Source of the DNA: an archaeon GW2011_AR15
Lineage (GTDB): Archaea > Nanobdellota > Nanobdellia > Woesearchaeales > GW2011-AR15
Length of the DNA stretch: 64,000 bases
NCBI GenBank assembly: GCA_000830295.1
Contig: CP010425.1
Span: 482,884-546,883, forward strand
Direction of reading: 5' to 3'
Shown here: piece after piece, positions 26,226 to 34,977 of the stretch
How positions within the stretch are numbered: position 1 is the first letter of the stretch
Layout of the letters: each line of letters starts with the position of its first letter
The notes under the pieces: model-generated
The model's database searches: none
What the model was told of the DNA's origin: nothing
The model's input: the letters and a program-made list of their open reading frames with translations, nothing else
Position numbers and translations under genes: made by a program

Positions 26226-26238
26226 AAATATTTAAAAC
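26226..26238 (+). promoter_or_regulatory. TATA box for the radical SAM gene
   Basis: AAATATTTAAAAC, centred about 28 nt before ATG 26259; divergent from the heptose operon promoter. Confidence 0.6.
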
Positions 26239-26258
26239 CATTAAATATTATAAGCGGA

Positions 26259-28040
26259 ATGAAACAAAAGATTTTATTCGGTGCAGCATATTCAATTATT
26301 GAGCCGCTCGGTCTTTTGCATCTGGGTGGATTGGCTAGGGATTTAGGGTTTGAAACGGATTATTGCTTGGTCAAAAACCAGGAGTATTCAGAGTTCCATG
26401 ATAAAGTAAAAGCTGAAAAGCCAGATTTCGTAGGATTTAATGTATATACGGGCAATCACCTCAGCCTTTACAAATATCTTGGACTCCTAAAAAAAGAATT
26501 CCCTAAAATCAAGACCATACTTGGCGGGCCCCATTCCAGCTATTTCCCTTATGAAGCTGTCAAGCATGCAGATTATGTGGTGATGAGCGAAGGCTTCACA
26601 GGACTTAAGCAGATACTCCTGGGAGAGGCTGCCAAGGGAGTGATTCCGCCGGCAAGGGAGAGTTTTACATTTCCAATTCCCGACAGAAAAAAATTCTATT
26701 CCTTGTATCCAAAGCATGGCAGTAGCCCAATAAAAAGCATAATTACGATGACGGGCTGCCCTTTCAGGTGCACCTATTGCTACAATAGCTCAAATATCGA
26801 AGATGTAACTTCCGGCCTTTCTAAAGAAGTACTGCTCAAATTTGACAAGTCCAGGCTGCCAGGAAGGCTGTTCGCCTGGAATATAAGGACTGTGGATGCT
26901 GTGATTCAGGAGGCTATAGAACTTGTTAAGAATTATCCGACAAAAATGATATATTTCCAGGATGATGTTTTTGGTATGAAACTCAAATGGCTTGAGGAAT
27001 TTGCAAAGAGATGGCCAAAAGAAGTAGGCATCAAATGGCATGCGCAGATGAGGTGGGAAATGACTGTAGGAGAGAGCGGGTGCCAGAGGCTGGATTTGTG
27101 CAAATCTGCAGGATGCAGCGGACTCACCCTGGCAATAGAAGCTGCTGATCCTGTGATGAGGGCAGAAGTGCTGGACAGAACAATGCCGCAGGAAATGATC
27201 TTTGAAGGAATGAAAAACTGCACAGACAGGGGACTTATGATAAGGACTGAGCAGATAACCGGCCTGCCGTATGGTGCAACAAGCGCACCCACAAAAATAA
27301 ACCTTGGCGCAGACCTGCAGATTCTTGAATTGAATGTCAGGTTGAGGGAAAATACAGGCGGACCCCATATTGCATGGGCATCCACTTTTGTGCCTTATGC
27401 AAGGACAAGGCTCGGCATATATTCAACAAACTACGGATTTTACGGCAATCCCGGAGACGAAAACTGGGACATCAAGGATACTTTTTTCGAGAAAAGTGTG
27501 TTAAAATTTCTGAAAAACTATGTTGGCCCGGAGCTCAAAGAAAAGAAAAATTTGCAGGATTTGTGGCTTTCGGGGCAAGAGCTCGAACAATACAGAAACC
27601 AAAATGCGCAACTTAGGCATCATTTCAATGTATTTGCATACCTTGACAAAGGCCACGAGTTTGCTGAAAAATACATTAAGCGTGGTGAATACACCTTTGA
27701 AGCTCTTGGAGAGATGGTGAGGGACTGGCAAAAGCACAAAATCAGCAAGGAAGATGAGAAGAAGTTTATATCTAAAATCTCTCAATATATAAAAACCGAA
27801 TCACAGAAAAAATCAGTTGTTTCGCTGGCCCCATATTTGATGTCTGTGCCTTATCCAGAAGAACTGGCAAGACGCTTCCTAAATTATGCTGAAAAAAAGG
27901 GACATGAGATGAGTGTATTGAGCGATGCTGTGAGGCATCATCTATATGATTATGTTGTGTATCAGGTTGAAGCACCATCAGATACGTCATCATCCTATTC
28001 AATCAAATTGCCTGGCTCTGCAATTTCTTATGAATGCTGA
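26259..28040 (+). CDS. B12-binding-domain-type radical SAM protein
   Basis: 593 residues. N-terminal B12-fold region (about 1-130: GGLARDLGF, FVGFNVYTGN, TILGGPHSSYFPYEA) without the cobalamin-ligand DxHxxG motif. The radical SAM cluster motif CxxxCxxC is at Cys167, Cys171 and Cys174 (GCPFRCTYC). The core is followed by a 250-residue C-terminal region of unknown type. Set between the heptose operon and a GT9 gene, it may modify a sugar or lipid, but the substrate is not evident. Confidence 0.83.
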   Translation: MKQKILFGAAYSIIEPLGLLHLGGLARDLGFETDYCLVKNQEYSEFHDKVKAEKPDFVGFNVYTGNHLSLYKYLGLLKKEFPKIKTILGGPHSSYFPYEAVKHADYVVMSEGFTGLKQILLGEAAKGVIPPARESFTFPIPDRKKFYSLYPKHGSSPIKSIITMTGCPFRCTYCYNSSNIEDVTSGLSKEVLLKFDKSRLPGRLFAWNIRTVDAVIQEAIELVKNYPTKMIYFQDDVFGMKLKWLEEFAKRWPKEVGIKWHAQMRWEMTVGESGCQRLDLCKSAGCSGLTLAIEAADPVMRAEVLDRTMPQEMIFEGMKNCTDRGLMIRTEQITGLPYGATSAPTKINLGADLQILELNVRLRENTGGPHIAWASTFVPYARTRLGIYSTNYGFYGNPGDENWDIKDTFFEKSVLKFLKNYVGPELKEKKNLQDLWLSGQELEQYRNQNAQLRHHFNVFAYLDKGHEFAEKYIKRGEYTFEALGEMVRDWQKHKISKEDEKKFISKISQYIKTESQKKSVVSLAPYLMSVPYPEELARRFLNYAEKKGHEMSVLSDAVRHHLYDYVVYQVEAPSDTSSSYSIKLPGSAISYEC

Positions 28041-28087
28041 CTTTGCTTTGTCTGTTTCAGATTACTAATGCAGACCATAAAATACGC

Positions 28088-28100
28088 AAATTTATAATAA
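28088..28100 (+). promoter_or_regulatory. TATA box for the GT9 gene
   Basis: AAATTTATAATAA, centred 26 nt before ATG 28120. Confidence 0.6.
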
Positions 28101-28119
28101 TCTGCAGAAATCATTCCTT

Positions 28120-29196
28120 ATGATGAAGAAAATCCTGATATTAAATCTGGTGCCGAACACAATAGGTGATTCTATCTTGATGACCCCTATGTTCACTACA
28201 ATAAAGAAAAACTATCCAGATTCTTTCCTTGCCGCTACAGCAGACAGGCTCACCAGGGATTTGTGGCTTAATAATAAGGAGATTGATAAGACAATACTTG
28301 TAAAAGAACTGGAGACTATTGGCAATCACAATGCAGGCAAATTAAAAAAAGCCTATGCATACTTTAGAATGTTTTTCCGATTGATACGACAAATAAGGGC
28401 AGAGAGATTTGATGCCTGCTTCATAGCTTACCCCAATTTTTTTCTAATGCCCCTAATCCCCTATCTGGCGGGAATCAAAACAAAGGTAGGATATACCTAC
28501 AAGGGATCTTATCTGGCTTTCCTTCTGACAAAAAAAACACCAAGCATGTTGCTTTTCGATGATTGCTACGATAGGCATATTGTTTACTCCTTTATGGACC
28601 TACTTAAGGCTGCAGGGCTATCTTATTCAGAATCTGATATAGTGCCCCGGATTTTGGTCTCGGAAAAGGAATTGTCTGCAGCCAGAAAAAAACTGAAGAA
28701 ATTTAAAAGACTCATATCCGTGCACGCCTTATCAAAGATTGTCTCAAAAAACTGGCCAAAAGAAAAATTCAGGGAACTACTGCCGATTCTCGCAAAAAAA
28801 TATAATGCGACAATCCTGCTGTTCGGCTCAAAAGGAGAATTTGGATACAACGAGGAGATAAAAGGCAGTTCAGAGCAGATTGTCAATTTATGCGGACAAT
28901 GCAGCATCAGGGAAACTGCTGCCCTGATAAAGCTTAGTGATTTATTTATCGGAAATGATTCCGGGCTTGGTCATATTGCCTCAAGTGTCGGGACAAATAC
29001 AATCTCGTTGTTCGGCTCCACGGATCCAGTGCAGGCAAAGCCCATTGGTCCCGGAAAAGTGATTGTAATATTCAAAAATAACAGGAAAAACTTATTCCAT
29101 TATTACAAGACTGGAAGAATTGAGCTGGATATTGAGTCTATGAACAGCATAACAGTTAGGGATGTTCTTGCCGCAGTAAAGACGTTTCTGGGTTAA
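28120..29196 (+). CDS. GT9 family glycosyltransferase, heptosyltransferase-like
   Basis: 358 residues. IGDSILMTPMFTTIKKNYP near the N-terminus and the second-lobe motif NDSGLGHIASSVGTNTISLFGSTDP are the ADP-heptose:LPS heptosyltransferase (GT9) pattern. With a full ADP-heptose operon 2 kb away, this is the natural enzyme to use that donor in the cytoplasm. The acceptor cannot be lipopolysaccharide of the bacterial kind and is unknown. Confidence 0.88.
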   Translation: MMKKILILNLVPNTIGDSILMTPMFTTIKKNYPDSFLAATADRLTRDLWLNNKEIDKTILVKELETIGNHNAGKLKKAYAYFRMFFRLIRQIRAERFDACFIAYPNFFLMPLIPYLAGIKTKVGYTYKGSYLAFLLTKKTPSMLLFDDCYDRHIVYSFMDLLKAAGLSYSESDIVPRILVSEKELSAARKKLKKFKRLISVHALSKIVSKNWPKEKFRELLPILAKKYNATILLFGSKGEFGYNEEIKGSSEQIVNLCGQCSIRETAALIKLSDLFIGNDSGLGHIASSVGTNTISLFGSTDPVQAKPIGPGKVIVIFKNNRKNLFHYYKTGRIELDIESMNSITVRDVLAAVKTFLG

Positions 29197-29208
29197 TTTT
29201 ATATAGAT
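29196..29208 (+). promoter_or_regulatory. TATA box for the CgeB-like gene
   Basis: ATTTTATATAGAT, centred 26 nt before ATG 29228; it overlaps the end of the GT9 gene. Confidence 0.55.
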
Positions 29209-29227
29209 ATATCCAATTTTTGCATTT

Positions 29228-30196
29228 ATGAAGATATTTATAGTAGACATGCTTGGATGCAGGAAGCCCTATCTCGGTTATCAGATTGAATCTGCCTTCA
29301 AGCAACTGAAACATGAGACAAAGACATTTGATTATAGGGCATTCAAGTTTCAGCATCTTCCGCTGACAAATTTTCTGCTGAATAAATTGATGGTTCTGCA
29401 GGCAAAATCATGGAAACCCGACTTGGTAGTCGTAAATAAAGGTGAATCCATTCTCAGAGGCACTATCTCCGACATAAAGAAAGAAGGCATAAAGACAGTC
29501 AACTGGAATCCAGACGAGCCGTTTGGGCTGTTGCAAGCCTTCAATAAAATCCAGAACCTAGAGGAGTATGATGCCTGCTTCAATTATGATACGCAATATA
29601 TTGAGCCAATGAAGGAGATTAATCCGAATTCCTATCATCTTCCTCCCGGTGCCGATCCATCATATGTCCACAAAGAACAGATTCCTCTAAAGCAAAGGAG
29701 ATATCCTGCTGATATCTGTATGGTTGGGACTGCTTATCCTAATAGGATCAGCCTGCTGTCAAAATTAGAAAGATATACGATGAAGGTTGCAGGTCCGGGC
29801 TGGGATAAAGCGCCGAGAAATATTTCAGAGAACTCCTTGCCATATGTTGATAATATTGAGATGGTCAGGCTATTCAATGAATCAAAGATAGTACTTAACC
29901 CGTATGGCTCATCAAAAAACTTCATTTGCCCTAATCCAAGAACTTTTGAAATACCTGCATCACGTTCTTTTGAACTCACGGATATGCCCAGAGAAACCAA
30001 AAAATATTTTACTCCCAAAAAAGAATTTGTTGTCTACAGAGATGAAAAAGAATTTGTGGAGCTTGTAGAATATTATACAGAGAACAAAGAGGAAAGAGAG
30101 AAAATTGCCGAAGCCGGGTATAAGAGAGTATTAAAAGAGCACACAATGAAGCACAGAGTCAAGAGTCTTCTGGGTACTCTAAAGAGATCAGATTAA
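29228..30196 (+). CDS. CgeB-like glycosyltransferase
   Basis: 322 residues. A GT-B-like protein with a NWNPDEPFG block, the AYPNRI segment, FNESKIVLNPYG and a C-terminal FEIPASRSFELTD, as in CgeB / Glyco_trans_1_2 proteins. These are predicted glycosyltransferases with few characterised members. Ends with a 9-nt tail-to-tail overlap with the SDR gene on the other strand. Confidence 0.73.
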   Translation: MKIFIVDMLGCRKPYLGYQIESAFKQLKHETKTFDYRAFKFQHLPLTNFLLNKLMVLQAKSWKPDLVVVNKGESILRGTISDIKKEGIKTVNWNPDEPFGLLQAFNKIQNLEEYDACFNYDTQYIEPMKEINPNSYHLPPGADPSYVHKEQIPLKQRRYPADICMVGTAYPNRISLLSKLERYTMKVAGPGWDKAPRNISENSLPYVDNIEMVRLFNESKIVLNPYGSSKNFICPNPRTFEIPASRSFELTDMPRETKKYFTPKKEFVVYRDEKEFVELVEYYTENKEEREKIAEAGYKRVLKEHTMKHRVKSLLGTLKRSD

Positions 30197-31309
30197 CCTC
30201 TTATTCTTAAGCTCCCTATAAGCCTTATCAACCATATCTTTTGCTTCCTGATCCCTTGACCAGTTTACAAGCTCTTCCATACCTTCTTTAAGGGTTATTT
30301 TAGGAGAATAATCAAGCTTAGACTTTATCTTTGATATGTCTGAGAAACAATGCCTTATATCGCCTTTCCTGAATTCACCCGGAAATTCCGGCTTTACATC
30401 AGAGCCGAATATGTCAATAAGTGTTGCTGACAGCTCATTCAGGGTAATCTTATGCCCGGCCCCCACATTAAAAACCTGGCCGTTTGCAGCCTTTTTCTCC
30501 ATTGACAGCACACAGCCCTGCACAATATCATGCACAGACACAAAATCCCTGCTCTGCTCCCCATCTTCAAATATTAGTGGGGGCTTGTTGTTCTTTATCC
30601 TGCTCATGAAAATAGCAGCAACACCAGTATAAGGGTTGCTAAGGCTCTGCCTTGGTCCGTATACATTGAAAAACCTCAGGGCAACAGAAGGAATGCCGTA
30701 TGCTTCCCCTATGTTCAGGGTCATTTCCTCCTGGTTCTTCTTTGTTATTGCATATATGCTGCTGTTGGAGAGCGGCTTTGTTTCCTTTGTGCCTACTGGA
30801 GTAAGCTCTTTCCTGCAGTCAGGGCATGCAATATTCCACTGTTTTTTCTCAAGCTGTTCATTTGTTCTTCTGACATTATGGAATTCCCTGCCGCAGCTTT
30901 CGCATTTATAGCTTCCCTCCCCGTAAATGCTCATGCTGGAGGCAATAATCATTTTTTTGACGCTGTGCTCTTCATTGGCCATGGCATGAAGAAGGTTTGC
31001 AGTTCCCAGCTCATTAGCTTCAACATATTCCTTTACCTGATACATGGACTGCCCGACTCCGACACGCGCAGCGAGGTTGAAAACAACATCAGAATCAGAG
31101 ACAAGCCCTTTGAGCTTCTCGTAATCAGCCATATCGCCCTTCACAAATTTGGCATCCTTGTTCAGGTAATCCGGAGTTTTCCCAAGATGAACCTGCGGCT
31201 CAAGACTGTCAAATATAGTGACTTCATGGCCTTTCTCTACAAGGTTGTCAACAAGAAATGAGCCTATGAAACCTGCTCCGCCGGTAACAAGTATCTTGTG
31301 CGTCATCAT
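30188..31309 (-). CDS. SDR epimerase with an inserted zinc ribbon, dTDP-rhamnose 4-epimerase-like
   Basis: 373 residues. ILVTGGAGFIGSFLVDNL at the N-terminus and the SDR site SSMSIYGEG ... YAITK. Between these two halves lies an insert of about 45 residues with two CxxC pairs (YKCESCGREF and ACPDCRKEL), a probable structural zinc ribbon. The same kind of insert occurs in dTDP-L-rhamnose 4-epimerase-like proteins. RFFNVYGPRQSLSNPYTGV follows. Start is ATG 31309 or the next ATG 31306. Substrate inferred only from family memory. Confidence 0.82.
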   Translation of the reverse strand: MMTHKILVTGGAGFIGSFLVDNLVEKGHEVTIFDSLEPQVHLGKTPDYLNKDAKFVKGDMADYEKLKGLVSDSDVVFNLAARVGVGQSMYQVKEYVEANELGTANLLHAMANEEHSVKKMIIASSMSIYGEGSYKCESCGREFHNVRRTNEQLEKKQWNIACPDCRKELTPVGTKETKPLSNSSIYAITKKNQEEMTLNIGEAYGIPSVALRFFNVYGPRQSLSNPYTGVAAIFMSRIKNNKPPLIFEDGEQSRDFVSVHDIVQGCVLSMEKKAANGQVFNVGAGHKITLNELSATLIDIFGSDVKPEFPGEFRKGDIRHCFSDISKIKSKLDYSPKITLKEGMEELVNWSRDQEAKDMVDKAYRELKNKRLI

Positions 31310-31326
31310 ACCTGCTAAAAGTTAGG

Positions 31327-31339
31327 TAACTTATAAAGT
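31327..31339 (-). promoter_or_regulatory. TATA box for the zinc-ribbon SDR gene
   Basis: Minus strand reads ACTTTATAAGTTA, centred 24-27 nt before ATG 31309/31306. Confidence 0.6.
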
Positions 31340-32380
31340 TTATTGCAAACCAGCCAAATACTGCTTAAGTGTTTTCCCCATTTCAACTGCACTGCATTTC
31401 TCCTCAAATAGTGCATTTCCGCCGGATGCAATTTTTTTCCTCAATCCTGCGTCTTTTTTAAGAGCCATTATGGCATCAGCAAGGCTTCTCTCATCTGCAG
31501 CATTGCAGAGATAGCAGTTTTTTTTGTGGCTAAAGAGTTCTTTTATTGCCGGAGTATCTCCTGTAATCAAGGGTTTTTCCATTGCAATTATCTCATATGC
31601 CTTATTTGGGATAACTCTCTGTGTTTTTTCAGACGCCCCGAAAATGCCAAGGCAGACATCCCCTCTGGAAATATATCCAGGCAAAGTTTCCAGTTTCTTA
31701 AACCCAAGAAAATCGATATTTTTTATTTTCAGCTTCTTGCATAATTCCTTTATCTCATTATATGTCTGGCCCGCCCCCACAATTTCAAACTTTATTTTCT
31801 CCTTTTCAAGAATCTTGGCAGCCTTTACAATATATTCTATGCCCTGCAAAGGTATGAAAGTGCCGTGAAAAGACACAACAAATTCTTTGCTTTTATGTGC
31901 TTTCCTCGGATAAAATATCTCTTCATCTGCGCCAATAAACACTCTTCTAAATTTGTTTCTTTTAAGCCCGAATTCTTCCACAAAATAATTTATGTGGTTG
32001 TTTGTATCGAGCAAGACAAGGTCAGACAGCAGGCAGGCATATTTATCCCCTTTCCAGAGCATCCACGCCTTTCCCGAGTTTTTTTCCACGGTTTTCCTGT
32101 CATTTACCAGATTATCATAATCAGATATAAATGCGTCAAAAACAATTGGTTTCCTGTGGAATGCCTTGAGCAGTTTTGAAACAAGAAGGACAAATTTTCC
32201 TGTTGCTATTATAATATCATAATCATTTCTTAGAACTCTTCTGGCAATATCAAAATACTTTGTCCATTTTCTGCAAAGATAAATATCCACATCCGCATTG
32301 TTTTTTTGCAGACCTTTGTAAAGTATTCTGCCTCTGGAGTATCCTTTTATGTTATAAGTCCCCAGCATAAGGACTTTCAT
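31340..32380 (-). CDS. Glycosyltransferase, GT4-like (third of three)
   Basis: 346 residues. GT-B fold: MLGTYNIKGYSRGRILYKGL at the start, VSFHGTFIPLQGIEYIVKAA opening the second lobe, then GDVCLGIFG, IPNKAYEIIAMEKP and TGDTPAIKELF. The E-x7-E motif is not clean, since the first Glu is replaced in the SEKTQRVIPNKAYE stretch. Start overlaps the gene before it by 4 nt (ATGA), so it is the last of three coupled glycosyltransferases. Confidence 0.8.
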   Translation of the reverse strand: MKVLMLGTYNIKGYSRGRILYKGLQKNNADVDIYLCRKWTKYFDIARRVLRNDYDIIIATGKFVLLVSKLLKAFHRKPIVFDAFISDYDNLVNDRKTVEKNSGKAWMLWKGDKYACLLSDLVLLDTNNHINYFVEEFGLKRNKFRRVFIGADEEIFYPRKAHKSKEFVVSFHGTFIPLQGIEYIVKAAKILEKEKIKFEIVGAGQTYNEIKELCKKLKIKNIDFLGFKKLETLPGYISRGDVCLGIFGASEKTQRVIPNKAYEIIAMEKPLITGDTPAIKELFSHKKNCYLCNAADERSLADAIMALKKDAGLRKKIASGGNALFEEKCSAVEMGKTLKQYLAGLQ

Positions 32381-33516
32381 TTTGCATACACTCTCTCAAT
32401 CCCATCAGAAATCTTTTTCCAGTCATATTTCTCAACAAATTTTGCTTCTGTTATTTTCTTATCATAAAGCTTTTTGTCATTAATAAGCATCATTACTTTT
32501 TCGGCAAGGCTCTTATAATTGCTTGCTCTGAAATGCAGGCCGCCTTTTCCATTCCCTGTAACTTCCCTGAACACGTCAATATCCGAGGCAACATAAGGAA
32601 CCCTGGAGGCCATGCTTTCCAGCAGCACTATGCCGAACCCCTCAACAGTCCCGGGATGGCATAAGACCCATGAGGATTTTAGTGTTTTTATTGCATCCCT
32701 GCATTTCTTTACATAGCCCAGAAACACAACATTTTTTTCAACCCCAAGTTTCCTGCTCAGGGACACAAGCTTTTTCCTTTCCGGGCCGTCTCCGATGATT
32801 CTGCACTTTACATCCGGAATATTCTTCTTTATTTCAGAAACAGCCCTCAACAAATCATCAACTCTTTTGTGCTCCACAAGCCTGCCTATGTAGCATATTG
32901 ACGGGGTTTTCGTCTTTTTCGCCTTTATAGTCCCATAATAACCAGTGTTTATGCCGTTGGGCACAACAACAGAATCAAGCCCGTATTTCATAAGCTCTCT
33001 CTTAGTGGTATTTGAAACAGAAATGACTTTTATTTTCAGCAGCCTTGACAGGAACAAAATTTTTCTTTCCATTATCTCTCCAAGTATTCCTGCTTTTTTC
33101 CCTGTATTTTTTACCCAGTTATTCATCCATGTCTCATGATAGGTTATGTGCGCCCCGGCTCCCAGCAATTTTGAGAATATTGCTGCAGGATAGCAGAAAA
33201 AACTCTGGCCGTCAACAATTGCTATCTTGTTTTTAATCATGAGCCACGGAATCCTGAGTATTGCACCAAGACACCATAAACCCCTTTTAAGAATGCTGCC
33301 AGTTGATGTATACTCATAAGAAAAGCCATGCCTTAATACTCTGATTCCTGAAAAAGTAGCTTCTTTGCCCTGCCCGGGCCGCCTGGAAGTCATTACATAA
33401 ACATTGTGCTTTTTTGCCAGATGCCTGGCAAGATTGAAAGCCCTGTTTTCAACTCCCCCTGTTATCTCAGCCCTATCGCTTTCAGGGAAATACTCGCTAA
33501 GTATCAGTATGTTCAT
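32377..33516 (-). CDS. GT4 family glycosyltransferase (second of three)
   Basis: 379 residues. N-terminal lobe with TGGVENRAFNLARHLAKKH, second lobe SICYIGRLVEHKRVDDLLRA, and E-x7-E in VEGFGIVLLESMASRVP followed by REV. A classical retaining GT4 enzyme. Coupled by ATGA overlaps at both ends. Confidence 0.87.
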   Translation of the reverse strand: MNILILSEYFPESDRAEITGGVENRAFNLARHLAKKHNVYVMTSRRPGQGKEATFSGIRVLRHGFSYEYTSTGSILKRGLWCLGAILRIPWLMIKNKIAIVDGQSFFCYPAAIFSKLLGAGAHITYHETWMNNWVKNTGKKAGILGEIMERKILFLSRLLKIKVISVSNTTKRELMKYGLDSVVVPNGINTGYYGTIKAKKTKTPSICYIGRLVEHKRVDDLLRAVSEIKKNIPDVKCRIIGDGPERKKLVSLSRKLGVEKNVVFLGYVKKCRDAIKTLKSSWVLCHPGTVEGFGIVLLESMASRVPYVASDIDVFREVTGNGKGGLHFRASNYKSLAEKVMMLINDKKLYDKKITEAKFVEKYDWKKISDGIERVYAK

Positions 33517-34760
33517 TTTAACCTTTTATAGACAGCTGCAACGTCTTTTTTTATATGTTTTGCAGCAAACTTCTTTTTTATCTCCTGCCTTATTTTTTTA
33601 ATGTCAACAGATATCTCTTTTTTCAAAGCTTTCTGCAGCAAACTCCTTAGTTCGTTTGCATCTCCGGCCCTGAACAGAAATCCTGTCTTGCTATTGATTA
33701 TATCAGGGATGCCTCCAATATCAGAAGCAAGCACAAGCTTTCCTGCTGCGCATGCCTCAAGCACAGCCCTGCCGAATGCCTCGCCGACAGCAGAAGGATA
33801 GACAAGTATGTCATGCTTCTCCATTATTTTTGGAATCTCAGAATATGAGACCTTATCATTTATCTTAACACTAAGATTGTTTTCATTAACCTGTTTCTCA
33901 AGAGTATCTCTCAGCACGCCGCTCCCGTAAAAATTGCACACATATTTTTCCTTTATCCCTTTCAGCGCCTCAACAAGCAAATGGGCGCCCTTAGGCTTGC
34001 TGTATTCTCCCAGGTATAGAATCTTAGGTATCTTGTTCCTGGGCTGCTTTAGCTTGAGGAACCTGTCAAATTCAGCTATGTTGTATATTGTTTTTATTTT
34101 TCCTGGCTCAATGCCTGCCATCAGCAGCCTTTTGCGCATGTAATTGCTTATAGGCATGTAAAAATCAAATTTGTCCATGTGTTTCTGATAAGTCTCAAAT
34201 CTGCGCCTTATAGTGTAAATCAGGCCGGGATTAAGCCTGCTGAAAAAATTCAGGCGCATCTTCCCTATATTCTCAGAATTCATGTAGCAATCCAGGAAAA
34301 CAAGCCTCGTGCACTTCCTGTCGCATATCTCTTTATCCTTATACATGAGAGTGCCTTTAGGGCAGAAAAGAACTGGGCCGTTCACATGAAGCACAAAAGG
34401 GACATTCAACTTTTTTTTCAGCTTTACAGCAGCAGCACTGCTGGCGTTCATGCAGTGGATAATGCCAAACTTTTCCTGTTTATGCAATATCTTTAGTTGT
34501 TTTAACAGGGAGCGCTCAAAAAACAGCATTCTTCTGAGATTTCCTGCAAATGTATTCGGGTCCCTGCCTGTTTTAAGGAGCCTGTGTATCTTTACCTTCT
34601 CCAAAGTCTCCTCTTTTTTCAGCCCCGGAAAATGAGAAGTAAGGACATGCACTTCGATGCCTTTTTCTTTGGAAAGCTCTCTAGCCAAAAGAAAGGCGCT
34701 TATCTCGCCCCCGCCCCTGCTCTCAGGAGGAAAATACTCTGAAACCATAAGTACCTTCAT
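33513..34760 (-). CDS. GT4 family glycosyltransferase (first of three)
   Basis: 415 residues. N-terminal PPESRGGGEISAFLLARELSK, second lobe KILYLGEYSKPKGAHLLVEAL, E-x7-E in GEAFGRAVLEACAAGK and DIGGIPDII. A four-Cys patch (LFCPKG, CDRKC, FLDCY; about 131-155) could be a small metal site inside the N-terminal lobe. First gene of a three-gene glycosyltransferase operon. Confidence 0.87.
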   Translation of the reverse strand: MKVLMVSEYFPPESRGGGEISAFLLARELSKEKGIEVHVLTSHFPGLKKEETLEKVKIHRLLKTGRDPNTFAGNLRRMLFFERSLLKQLKILHKQEKFGIIHCMNASSAAAVKLKKKLNVPFVLHVNGPVLFCPKGTLMYKDKEICDRKCTRLVFLDCYMNSENIGKMRLNFFSRLNPGLIYTIRRRFETYQKHMDKFDFYMPISNYMRKRLLMAGIEPGKIKTIYNIAEFDRFLKLKQPRNKIPKILYLGEYSKPKGAHLLVEALKGIKEKYVCNFYGSGVLRDTLEKQVNENNLSVKINDKVSYSEIPKIMEKHDILVYPSAVGEAFGRAVLEACAAGKLVLASDIGGIPDIINSKTGFLFRAGDANELRSLLQKALKKEISVDIKKIRQEIKKKFAAKHIKKDVAAVYKRLK

Positions 34761-34780
34761 AGGGCCAAAAGAATACAGTG

Positions 34781-34793
34781 TTATTTATTAAAA
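34781..34793 (-). promoter_or_regulatory. TATA box of the three-glycosyltransferase operon
   Basis: Minus strand reads TTTTAATAAATAA, centred 27 nt before ATG 34760. It overlaps the end of the DUF5989 gene. Confidence 0.55.
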
Positions 34794-34949
34794 TAGTGTA
34801 TAGACAAACGGGCTTACAGCAGAGCTCTGTCCGAATATTATCAGGATTGCAACTAGCAGGAGCATAATTATAATCGGTGTGAGCCACCAGACTTTTCTGA
34901 CTTTAAGGAAGTCCCAAAGCTCTACCAGCATAGATTTATTTTTGGACAT
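34788..34949 (-). CDS. DUF5989-type small membrane protein
   Basis: 53 residues from ATG 34949. ELWDFLKVRKVWWLTPIII, one membrane helix, then GQSSAVSPFVYTLF, which is the DUF5989 pattern found beside carbamoyltransferases. An in-frame start at 35057 would run into the carbamoyltransferase gene and add unlike sequence. Function unknown; probably a membrane partner of the upstream carbamoyltransferase. Confidence 0.82.
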   Translation of the reverse strand: MSKNKSMLVELWDFLKVRKVWWLTPIIIMLLLVAILIIFGQSSAVSPFVYTLF

Positions 34950-34977
34950 AATACCTGTTTGTGAGATATTTGATATT

